NCBI GenBank assembly: GCA_013140415.1 | Contig: JABFSW010000129.1 | Location: forward strand, 1-5,670 | Length of the DNA: 5,670 nt | Origin: Nitrosarchaeum sp. | GTDB taxonomy: Archaea > Thermoproteota > Nitrososphaeria > Nitrososphaerales > Nitrosopumilaceae | Reading direction: 5' to 3' | Part shown: one piece after another, positions 1 through 5,616 of the stretch | Layout of the letters: each line of letters starts with the position of its first letter | How positions within the stretch are numbered: the stretch's first letter is position 1 | The notes under the pieces: model-generated | The model's input: the letters and a program-made list of their open reading frames with translations, nothing else | Told to the model about the DNA's origin: nothing | Databases searched by the model: none | Translations under genes and position numbers: made by a program

Positions 1-1
1 T

Positions 2-580
2 ACCTATACATTTCCAAGAGAGGACAAAAGGAGCTTTTTGCGAGATGGTAGAGAATTTTCAACAATGCTCAATTCGTGTGGAAGGATAAGCAGAGCAGGA
101 GTTGGAATTGCAGTCTGTATGGGAGACAGAAACAAGATTCTAAGAGAAGGTGAAACAATACTTACAGACTATAGAAAAATGATTAGAGAATACATGAATG
201 TTCTAACAAACGAGAGATGGAGAGTTTCAGAAAGTAAGACATGCGTCATGGTAAATGGAGAAGGAATTGTTCCAGAAATGATGACAGGTACAATTTCATC
301 GTTAATTGCAGGTTCACCAAAAAATGCTGGAAAAATTGTAATTTTGAGAACAGGTGGCGAAGAAAATACCATCAAATTTTCATCAAGAAAATCATTTGGA
401 TGTAAATCAGAGATTAATTTAAGCGAATTAATGAGAACGGGTGCTGAAAAATTTGATGGTGTAGGTGGAGGCCATAATGCAGCAGCTGGCGCAAAAATAA
501 CTAAAGACAAATTAGATGGATTTCTAGATTATTTAGAAGTAAATGTCGTTAATATGTCAAGTACAGGTAATTCTCAATAA
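2..580 (+). CDS. DHH-family phosphoesterase / RecJ-like nuclease, C-terminal part (5' end outside window)
   Basis: The reading frame is open from base 2 to the TAA at 578-580, giving 192 visible residues, so the gene starts upstream of the window. The TTG at 38 is simply inside the frame. Two features point to the archaeal RecJ/DHH superfamily. An RDGREFSTMLNSCGR stretch near the visible N-terminus resembles the conserved linker of archaeal DHH proteins (R-EF-xxLNACGR). A C-terminal DHHA1 domain carries the GVGGGHNAAAG signature, with GGGH encoded at 464-475. The catalytic DHH domain itself must lie upstream and cannot be checked. Family members are metal-dependent phosphodiesterases or exonucleases; some archaeal ones associate with the replisome (GINS) and others act in RNA metabolism, and I cannot tell which this is. 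The last 38 bp overlap pcc1. A DHH gene near pcc1 and the S3Ae gene is an arrangement I associate with archaeal genomes. Confidence is high for the family and low for the exact role. Confidence 0.88.
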   Translation, partial: TYTFPREDKRSFLRDGREFSTMLNSCGRISRAGVGIAVCMGDRNKILREGETILTDYRKMIREYMNVLTNERWRVSESKTCVMVNGEGIVPEMMTGTISSLIAGSPKNAGKIVILRTGGEENTIKFSSRKSFGCKSEINLSELMRTGAEKFDGVGGGHNAAAGAKITKDKLDGFLDYLEVNVVNMSSTGNSQ

Positions 581-785
581 TCTCTCAAAAGAAAAGGCAG
601 AAACTGTAAAAAGAGCATTGGAACCTGACAATGTAAATTTTCCAGAAGGATTGAGTCTTTATGTTGAAAATATTGATAACAAACTTGTTTTTAATTTTGA
701 GAGTAAGGAAAGCATGAAAAAACTGATTAGTACTATTGATGAGGTTTTAGAACATGTTCAGGTTGCATTAAAGGTGATTGAATAA
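543..785 (+). CDS. pcc1: KEOPS complex subunit Pcc1
   Basis: This 80-residue protein has the size and sequence character of archaeal Pcc1. It has an N-terminal beta strand (CQVQVILNN), then a helix with the Pcc1-typical pattern KAETVKRALEPDN, a LSLYVENIDNKLVFNFES strand pair and a C-terminal helix running to the end. Pcc1 is the dimerisation subunit of KEOPS (Kae1-Bud32-Cgi121-Pcc1). The complex makes N6-threonylcarbamoyladenosine at position 37 of ANN-decoding tRNAs in the cytoplasm. The ATG at 543 is the only start that keeps the first strand. It lies 38 bp inside the preceding DHH gene, which suggests translational coupling. The ATG at 554 belongs to the DHH frame. The stop overlaps the serS start by one base. 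The family call rests on pattern recognition of a short protein, but the DHH/S3Ae neighbourhood supports it. Confidence 0.8.
   Translation: MSLICQVQVILNNLSKEKAETVKRALEPDNVNFPEGLSLYVENIDNKLVFNFESKESMKKLISTIDEVLEHVQVALKVIE
773..777 (+). promoter_or_regulatory. Shine-Dalgarno motif for serS
   Basis: GGTGA lies inside the 3' end of pcc1 with 7 nt between it and the serS ATG at 785. It is complementary to the UCACC of the archaeal 16S rRNA 3' tail. It supports ATG 785 as the serS start and reinitiation after pcc1 through the TAATG junction. This contrasts with the downstream genes that seem to be leaderless. Confidence 0.65.
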
Positions 786-2047
786 TGTTAGATCCAAAAA
801 TAATCAAAGAAAAACCTCAAATTATCAGAGATATGCTCAAAGCAAGATCAGTTGAATTTAATTTTGATGAATTGATAGATTCGGATCAAAAGAGAAGAGA
901 ATTCATATTAAAAACGGATGAGTTGCGAAAAAAGAAAAACCAAATAGCATCAACAATTTCTCAAAAAAAGAAATCCGGTGAAGATACGTCAGATATTTTA
1001 GCTGAAATGAAAAATATTTCAGAAGAACTTACAAAACTAGAAGCATCACAAGAAGAAATTGAAAAAAAGTATTCACGTTTAGCATTAACTATTCCAAATT
1101 TGATTCATGAGTCGGTGCCTGTTGGAAAAGATGAAACAGCTAACAAGGAGATAAAAAAATGGGGTAAAATTCCTGAATTTGATTTTAAGATAAATGATCA
1201 CATAGATATTTCAGAAGACTTGGACTTGGTTGATCTTGAAAGAGCCGCCAAAGTTGCAGGTGCAAGATTTTATTATCTAAAAAATGATCTTGTGCGATTA
1301 AATCAATCTCTTATTCATTATGCATTGGATTTTCTTGCAGAAAAAAACTACTCTTTAATTCAGCCACCATATATGATCAATCGCAAATCTATGGAAGGGG
1401 CAATAATAGCTGATGACTTTGAAGAAGTAATATACAAAATTGAGAATGAAGATCTCTACATGATAGGAACATCAGAACATGCAATAGCTGCTATGCACTC
1501 TGATGAAATAATAGAAGGAAAAGATCTTCCGTTAAGGTATGCTGGTGTGAGTCCATGTTTTAGAAAAGAAGCAGGCGCACACGGTAGAGACCAAAAAGGA
1601 ATTTTTAGAGTACATCAATTTGACAAAATTGAACAATTTGTTTTTGCACGTCCAGAGGAATCTTGGAAAGAACATGAAAGAATGCTATCAATTACTGAAA
1701 ATTTCTACCAAAATTTAGAAATTCCATACAAAGTAATGCTTCTATCATCAGGGGATATGGGAAAAGTTTCTGCAAAAACATATGATATAGAGGCGTGGAT
1801 GGCAGGACAAAATACATACAGAGAAATTGTTTCCTGTTCAAACTGTTTAGATTATCAGGCAAGAAGACTAAAGATCAGATTTAGAGAAAAGACAAATGAG
1901 GAAACACAATACTTGCATACATTAAACAGCACATTAGTTGCCACATCACGTGTTTTGGTTTCAATAATGGAAAATTTTCAAACTAAAGATGGTCACATTG
2001 TTGTTCCAAAAGTTTTACAAAAATACATGGGCAAAAACATAATCTAG
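785..2047 (+). CDS. serS: Seryl-tRNA synthetase (class II, common type)
   Basis: SerRS charges tRNA-Ser (and tRNA-Sec where present) with serine in the cytoplasm. The 420-residue length is normal for the common, non-methanogenic type. Residues about 30-100 form a lysine/glutamate-rich antiparallel coiled-coil arm, the element that grips the long variable arm of tRNA-Ser. The catalytic domain follows. It has the TSE serine-binding loop (T229-S230-E231), motif 2 as FRKEAGAHGRD (F259, R260, E262) continuing into GIFRVHQFDKIEQF, and motif 3 as NSTLVATSRVLVSIMENFQ with the invariant arginine R389. Motif 3 has serine and threonine where many bacterial enzymes carry glycine (NG-GLA-GR), although the essential Arg is kept. 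The start is fixed by the TAATG overlap with pcc1 and the GGTGA motif upstream. The identification is secure. Confidence 0.97.
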   Translation: MLDPKIIKEKPQIIRDMLKARSVEFNFDELIDSDQKRREFILKTDELRKKKNQIASTISQKKKSGEDTSDILAEMKNISEELTKLEASQEEIEKKYSRLALTIPNLIHESVPVGKDETANKEIKKWGKIPEFDFKINDHIDISEDLDLVDLERAAKVAGARFYYLKNDLVRLNQSLIHYALDFLAEKNYSLIQPPYMINRKSMEGAIIADDFEEVIYKIENEDLYMIGTSEHAIAAMHSDEIIEGKDLPLRYAGVSPCFRKEAGAHGRDQKGIFRVHQFDKIEQFVFARPEESWKEHERMLSITENFYQNLEIPYKVMLLSSGDMGKVSAKTYDIEAWMAGQNTYREIVSCSNCLDYQARRLKIRFREKTNEETQYLHTLNSTLVATSRVLVSIMENFQTKDGHIVVPKVLQKYMGKNII

Positions 2048-2057
2048 TCGCATACCC

Positions 2058-2065
2058 TTATATTT
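2058..2065 (+). promoter_or_regulatory. TATA box for the eS1 (S3Ae) gene
   Basis: TTATATTT lies in the 40-bp gap after serS, with its centre about 26 nt before the TTG start at 2088. That is the archaeal TATA-to-TSS distance, so transcription would begin at or next to the start codon and give a leaderless mRNA. No Shine-Dalgarno motif precedes the TTG, which agrees. It implies that the ribosomal gene has its own promoter rather than depending on read-through from serS. Confidence 0.6.
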
Positions 2066-2087
2066 TGGATTCAAAGGTCGTTAATAA

Positions 2088-2699
2088 TTGGCACGTAGAA
2101 AAGGACGAGTAAAGGACAAATGGCGAGAAAAGAAATGGGTAACAGTTAGCGCTCCAGATTCGTTTAACAATGTTCCAATTGCATACGTTCCAATTACTGA
2201 TGATGAGAATGCAGTAGGTAGAGTTCTAGAAGTAACCCTATACGATATTCTAAAAGGAGATCCATCACAGCATCAATACAAAATGTACTTTCAAATTAAC
2301 AAAGTAGAAGGTGATAAAGCTACTACAATTTTTAAGAGATATGAATATTCCAAAGAATTTTTGCGTAGTTTAATTAGACGTGGTTCATCCAGAATCAACT
2401 TCATCATAGATATCAAAACTAAGGATGGATATGTCTTTAGAATCAAAGTACTTGCTCTTACACATAGACAGCTTAACACATCTAGAAAACATGCATTACG
2501 ACTGATTGCAAGAGATGTAATTAACAATACGATACCTCAAATGACAGTTGACCAATTTGTTCAGGCTACATGTTACAGTAAGATTAATTCAGACATAATG
2601 GCTGCATTTAAGAAAATTATCAGAGTAAGACACGTGGGTCTTGAGAAAGTTAAGCTTATCAGAACCGCAGAAAAAGAAATAGCATTACTTGAAGCTTAA
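2088..2699 (+). CDS. rps3ae: 30S ribosomal protein eS1 (S3Ae)
   Basis: eS1 (old name S3Ae, S1e) is a small-subunit protein shared by archaea and eukaryotes and sits at the platform near the mRNA exit. The 203-residue product starts with a very basic tail (ARRKGRVKDKWREKKWVTVSAP), typical of archaeal S3Ae. It continues with the family stretches GRVLEVTLYDILKGD, a KMYFQINKVEGDKATTIFKRYEYSKEFLRSLIRRGSSRI block and the region KTKDGYVFRIKVLALT. The C-terminal half ends in conserved RHVGLEKVKLIR. The start is a TTG at 2088, chosen because it gives the expected N-terminus and sits about 26 nt downstream of a TATA box. An ATG further in would cut off the basic tail. The length is normal and no key segment is missing. 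Confidence 0.95.
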   Translation: MARRKGRVKDKWREKKWVTVSAPDSFNNVPIAYVPITDDENAVGRVLEVTLYDILKGDPSQHQYKMYFQINKVEGDKATTIFKRYEYSKEFLRSLIRRGSSRINFIIDIKTKDGYVFRIKVLALTHRQLNTSRKHALRLIARDVINNTIPQMTVDQFVQATCYSKINSDIMAAFKKIIRVRHVGLEKVKLIRTAEKEIALLEA

Positions 2700-2722
2700 A
2701 CAATAACGTATTCTTACAGATA

Positions 2723-3148
2723 ATGGTTGACAAATTAGAAGTTACAATTGATGTAATAATACATGCTACAGAAGATATTTCAAAATTCTTGAAGTCTTTT
2801 GAAGAAATATTTGAGTTGAAAGAAGGAGATTTCATAGTTAATCAGACTACTGGCCATTTTGAAAATCCAATAACAATACTAAATGCCAGAATTGAAAAAA
2901 ATCAGGCTCAAAAGTTTGTTGAGAAACTAGTTGAATCATTATCAAATGATCAGATAAAGGAGTTGGTTGAAGAGATAGAAGAAAGAACAGTAGATTCCAG
3001 ATTTCACATCAGACTAGATAAACAAGAATTCATTAAAGGAAATCTAATGTTTAAGGAAAAAGATGCAATAAAGGTGAAAATTCACACTCCAATCTACAAC
3101 AAAAAAGACACAGTCAAAATATTTAGCAAAATATTCCAACTAGATTAA
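2723..3148 (+). CDS. COG1325-type RNA-binding protein (predicted exosome-associated)
   Basis: This 141-residue protein resembles the archaeal family described as RNA-binding protein or predicted exosome subunit (COG1325, PF01877). It begins with a beta strand and a TEDISKFLKSFEEIF helix, then FENPITILNARIEKNQAQKFVEKL. It has the conserved FHIRLDKQEFIKGNL segment, which corresponds to the family's F-RLDKQ-A--G-L motif, and ends with VKIHTPIYNKKD. The molecular function is not established; the exosome link is a genomic-context prediction for the family. There is no signal peptide or membrane segment. The gene starts 24 bp after the eS1 stop with no Shine-Dalgarno motif. A weak TTAAACAA near 2696-2703 could be a TATA element giving a leaderless message, otherwise it is co-transcribed with eS1. 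Neighbouring genes for ribosome and tRNA functions fit an RNA-related role. Confidence 0.75.
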   Translation: MVDKLEVTIDVIIHATEDISKFLKSFEEIFELKEGDFIVNQTTGHFENPITILNARIEKNQAQKFVEKLVESLSNDQIKELVEEIEERTVDSRFHIRLDKQEFIKGNLMFKEKDAIKVKIHTPIYNKKDTVKIFSKIFQLD

Positions 3149-3151
3149 ATA
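3145..3151 (+). promoter_or_regulatory. Possible TATA element for the small RNA
   Basis: TTAAATA overlaps the stop codon of the preceding gene. Its centre lies about 26 nt upstream of T3174, the first base of the terminal stem of the candidate C/D sRNA. The spacing is right for an archaeal promoter with a start at the RNA's 5' end. The motif is short and easily found by chance in AT-rich DNA, so this is tentative. Confidence 0.35.
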
Positions 3152-3191
3152 GGAATGACGAGATAATTTAATTTGGGAATGAGGAGATAAT
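3152..3191 (+). repeat. Imperfect direct repeat, two 16-bp copies with a 24-bp period
   Basis: GGAATGACGAGATAAT at 3152-3167 recurs as GGAATGAGGAGATAAT at 3176-3191. Fifteen of 16 bases are identical (C3159 versus G3183), with an 8-bp spacer. The second copy contains box C of the candidate sRNA, so the first copy holds a box C-like AUGACGA. It could be a local duplication of the 5' end of the RNA gene or a pair of protein-binding sites. Confidence 0.7.
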
Positions 3192-3243
3192 AGCCGCTCC
3201 AGTCTGAGCGAAAGCTTTGAAGACGCCGCGACGAACCGACCCC
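3175..3243 (+). ncRNA. Candidate box C/D sRNA (rRNA 2'-O-methylation guide)
   Basis: The gap carries a compact GC-rich element that folds as two kink-turns. Terminal one: GGG (3175-3177), 3-nt bulge AAU, GA (3181-3182), GG, closed by CC (3236-3237), GA (3238-3239), CCC. Internal one: GUCU (3202-3205), GA (3206-3207), GC, GAAA tetraloop, GC, 3-nt bulge UUU (3216-3218), GA (3219-3220), AGAC. Each has the tandem sheared G-A pairs and three-base bulge that L7Ae binds. In box terms this is C = AUGAGGA, D' = CUGA, C' = UUGAAGA, D = CCGA. Box departures are compensated: the usual U-U pair becomes G-C in C/D and A-U in C'/D'. The C'-D spacer is 12 nt, the archaeal norm; the C-D' spacer is 18 nt, which is long. 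Such RNAs assemble with L7Ae, Nop5 and fibrillarin. The C-D' guide fits the 23S P-loop. I infer this from structure alone. Confidence 0.68.
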
Positions 3244-3244
3244 A

Positions 3245-3249
3245 TTTTT
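3245..3249 (+). terminator. T-run terminator after the candidate sRNA
   Basis: Five T residues directly follow the 3' side of the terminal stem (CCCCA). Archaeal transcription commonly ends in T-runs, so the position suits the 3' end of a short RNA. The run is short and in AT-rich sequence. Confidence 0.4.
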
Positions 3250-3293
3250 GAATTGAACAACAAACGTTTCCTGACATGTAACCATGGTATTAT

Positions 3294-3301
3294 TTTAAAT
3301 A
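3294..3301 (+). promoter_or_regulatory. TATA box for the GGR-family gene
   Basis: TTTAAATA is a near-consensus archaeal TATA box whose centre lies about 26 nt before the GTG start at 3323. This predicts a leaderless transcript beginning at the start codon. No Shine-Dalgarno motif lies in the interval. It sits downstream of the candidate sRNA and its T-run, so the flavoprotein gene appears to be its own transcription unit. An 8-bp palindrome ACCATGGT at 3281-3288 lies just upstream. Confidence 0.68.
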
Positions 3302-3322
3302 CGGATAAACGGGCGTTCTTTT

Positions 3323-4780
3323 GTGGCAGATTATGACGTCATAATAGCTGGAGGAGGATTAGCAGGAACTATTGCTGCTCAATCAGTTTCACATTATTCT
3401 AATCAAGGATTAAAAATTCTAGTAATTGATAGAAATCCATCAAACTTACCTGGAATGAAAAGTATTGCAGGTTGGATTTGTGGAGATGCTGTTAGTAAAG
3501 AAGCTGTAGATTTCATGGCAAACAGAATCAAAGTAAATTGGAGTGAACCAGAAATCGAATATAAAGTCAAAGGTGTAATGGCATTTTCTCCAGATAGGGA
3601 AACATCAATCCCATTTGATGGTGCAGGGTATATGCTTAATAGACAAGTTCTGCCGCAACGTCAAAACGAAAGAACATTAGCTATGGGAGTAGATTTTGAT
3701 TTTGAAATTAATCTCACAGGATTATTGTATGATGGAAATCAAGTGATAGGAGTTCAAGGAATAGACTATAAAACAAAAACTCCTTACAAAAAGACAGCCA
3801 AAGTTGTAATCGATGCAACCGGAATGACATCTATGCTTCGAAATCAGATTTCTAATACAACAAAGATGGAGAGAAAAGTGGATCGTAAAGATGTAGAATC
3901 AACAGGAAGACACATCATGTATTTTGATCAGGGTGAAGAAGATCTAACCGAATTCGATCCTGATTATTGCATAATTCATCTTGATCAAGATATTGCTCCA
4001 GGAGGATACGGATGGGTATTTCCAAAAGGAAAAAACAAAGTGAATATCGGTCTAGGTGTTGAAAAAACACTCCTTGACAAAAGAAATCAAAGATTAGGAA
4101 AAAATGATAATGTATCCATGTTGATTAATCAGTATCTTGAAAGAAATCGTGCAATAAAAAACCCAAAACTTTCAGAAGATCCTCAAGATAAGAATAATGC
4201 AACTGGCAATTTCCAAGTTTCAGTAAGAAGACAAAATGATTGCATGGTTGCAAATGGATTTGTTCTAGTTGGTGATTCTGCATGGATGCCAAAACCACTA
4301 GATGCTGGCGGTATTGGACCAGCACTAGTTGCTGGAACTATTGTTGGAAAATGTGTAGTAGAATCAATTCAATCAGGTGATGTTACTGAGAAAGGATTAT
4401 GGAAATACAATAAAGAATTCATAAATGAATATGGTTACAAAACAGCAGGACTAGAAATTTTCAGAAGATTAATTCAAACTCTCACTAACGAACAAATTAG
4501 TTATGGAATGAAGCACTTTTTGGGAAATATGGATGTGGAAGCTATTTCAAAAGGAGAGCATCCAGACTTTTCTAATGTTACAAAATTAGGAATGATGATT
4601 AGAGGTGCTCTTAACAAAAAACTTGCTGATGGTTTACGTTTTACTACACAACAAAATAGACTCTTGACAAAACATTATTACGATTATCCCGATTCTCCAG
4701 AGGGATTTAATGACTGGAGTAAAAAACTACATCAGATTCTTGATGAATCCAATACCAAATTAACTCAATATCAAAACTAA
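3323..4780 (+). CDS. Geranylgeranyl-reductase-family FAD-dependent oxidoreductase
   Basis: The 485-residue protein belongs to the geranylgeranyl reductase (GGR) branch of FAD oxidoreductases. These enzymes reduce double bonds in isoprenoid chains, in archaea those of ether lipids or of quinone side chains. An N-terminal Rossmann motif AGGGLAG (G10, G12, G15) is followed by D36 at the end of the second strand, the FAD ribose contact. A family-typical Cys region follows as GWICGDAVS (C53). The signature YGWVFPK covers residues 229-235. The second FAD motif is VGDSAWMPKPLDAGGIG (G317-D318, P325, G329-G330). C53 is followed by GDA where characterised archaeal GGRs more often have a CxEG-like sequence. 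A longer C-terminal part follows. No membrane segment is obvious. The GTG start is set by the Rossmann N-terminus and the TATA spacing. Thaumarchaeota carry several paralogues, so the exact substrate is uncertain. Confidence 0.88.
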   Translation: MADYDVIIAGGGLAGTIAAQSVSHYSNQGLKILVIDRNPSNLPGMKSIAGWICGDAVSKEAVDFMANRIKVNWSEPEIEYKVKGVMAFSPDRETSIPFDGAGYMLNRQVLPQRQNERTLAMGVDFDFEINLTGLLYDGNQVIGVQGIDYKTKTPYKKTAKVVIDATGMTSMLRNQISNTTKMERKVDRKDVESTGRHIMYFDQGEEDLTEFDPDYCIIHLDQDIAPGGYGWVFPKGKNKVNIGLGVEKTLLDKRNQRLGKNDNVSMLINQYLERNRAIKNPKLSEDPQDKNNATGNFQVSVRRQNDCMVANGFVLVGDSAWMPKPLDAGGIGPALVAGTIVGKCVVESIQSGDVTEKGLWKYNKEFINEYGYKTAGLEIFRRLIQTLTNEQISYGMKHFLGNMDVEAISKGEHPDFSNVTKLGMMIRGALNKKLADGLRFTTQQNRLLTKHYYDYPDSPEGFNDWSKKLHQILDESNTKLTQYQN

Positions 4781-4818
4781 GCTTTATTTGTAAACATAGA
4801 TCTTAGAAAAAATATCAA

Positions 4819-5616
4819 ATGGTAAAAGAAACATCATATTTAGATTGGAATAATTCTATTCAGATTTTAAACAAAGCACACCAAGCAGATCTGTTTGTAT
4901 TGATAATTGGCCCAAAGGGCACTGGAAAAACATCTCTAGTTAGAGAGTTTGCAAAGAGTAAAAATGCAAAACTAGAATCAATAAATTTTAGCCTTAGAAC
5001 ACGAGAGAGTCATCTTATTGGAACAAAAACATTAACGAATGGAACAGTCAGTTTTGAGGAAGGTCTTTTGATTAAATCGATGGATGATGGTAGCATGTTG
5101 TATCTAGACGAAATAAATTCTGCCGAAGCTGATGTTTTACTACGATTAGATGAAGCATTAGATGATAGACGACAGATTACTCTAAAAGAATCTACAGGAG
5201 AAATTGTAAAAGCCAAAGAGGGCTGGTTTGTAATTGCAACAATTAACCCTCTTACACATAGTGGAACCAAAGAACTACCACCACAATTACTTAGTAGATT
5301 TCCAGTTAGAATTCGTCTAGAGTATCCACCTGAGAATATAGAATTAGAAATTGTTAAGAAACATGTTTCGGGAAACCATGATTCTGAGATAGTTCAGGCA
5401 ATAAAACTTGCAAATATACTAAGACAAGCAGCTGCCGTAGAAGAATTATTTTATTCTCCAAGTTTAAGGGAGACAATAGCATTTGGAAAATTGCTAGATG
5501 GCGGAATGTCTCCTAAAGAATCAGCAAAAATTGTTTTTGGTAATGTGTATACACAATGGGGAAACATAGAATATCAAAAAGTAAGTGACATCATTACCTC
5601 AATGTTTGGTAATTAG
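4819..5616 (+). CDS. MoxR/CbbQ-type AAA+ ATPase
   Basis: This 265-residue protein is a single AAA+ domain of the MoxR branch, ATPases that remodel or help insert cofactors into partner enzymes, normally together with a von Willebrand factor A protein. Walker A is GPKGTGKTS (31-39), Walker B is MLYLDE (93-98), sensor 1 is ATINP with N143, and a candidate arginine finger is R160 in LLSRFP. A sensor-2-like SPSLRE (R217) sits in the helical lid. The EEGLLIKSM stretch before Walker B and the DDRRQITL stretch after it fit CbbQ/NirQ/GvpN relatives. The gene starts at ATG 4819, 38 bp after the GGR stop. The interval is AT-rich with no convincing Shine-Dalgarno or TATA motif, so linkage to the GGR gene is open. 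The next gene begins directly after its stop codon, which suggests a functional pair. The client protein is unknown. Confidence 0.9.
   Translation: MVKETSYLDWNNSIQILNKAHQADLFVLIIGPKGTGKTSLVREFAKSKNAKLESINFSLRTRESHLIGTKTLTNGTVSFEEGLLIKSMDDGSMLYLDEINSAEADVLLRLDEALDDRRQITLKESTGEIVKAKEGWFVIATINPLTHSGTKELPPQLLSRFPVRIRLEYPPENIELEIVKKHVSGNHDSEIVQAIKLANILRQAAAVEELFYSPSLRETIAFGKLLDGGMSPKESAKIVFGNVYTQWGNIEYQKVSDIITSMFGN

Noticed and set aside
169..510. Long minus-strand ORF opposite the DHH gene.
   Set aside because: It lies fully antisense to a recognisable conserved coding region and its translation resembles no family; the same holds for minus-strand frames at 2291-2527, 4125-4325 and 5010-5270.
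3224..3235. Pairing of the D guide with the 23S AACGUCGUGAGA segment (around U2593, E. coli numbering).
   Set aside because: Only about 7 continuous pairs form (CGUCGUG, one G-U), with mismatches at both ends including the two positions next to box D. This is too weak for a target claim.
3190..3245. The GC-rich island as a tRNA or another large structured RNA.
   Set aside because: There is no T-arm, anticodon arm or acceptor pairing on either strand, and it is far too short for SRP or RNase P RNA; the two kink-turns explain it better.
3281..3288. Palindrome ACCATGGT just upstream of the GGR promoter as an operator.
   Set aside because: It is only 8 bp, does not extend symmetrically and has no second copy, so chance is a sufficient explanation.
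3284..3298. In-frame ATG at 3284 as an upstream start for the GGR-family gene.
   Set aside because: The frame hits TAA after four codons, so the gene must begin downstream; GTG 3323 fits the Rossmann N-terminus and the TATA spacing.
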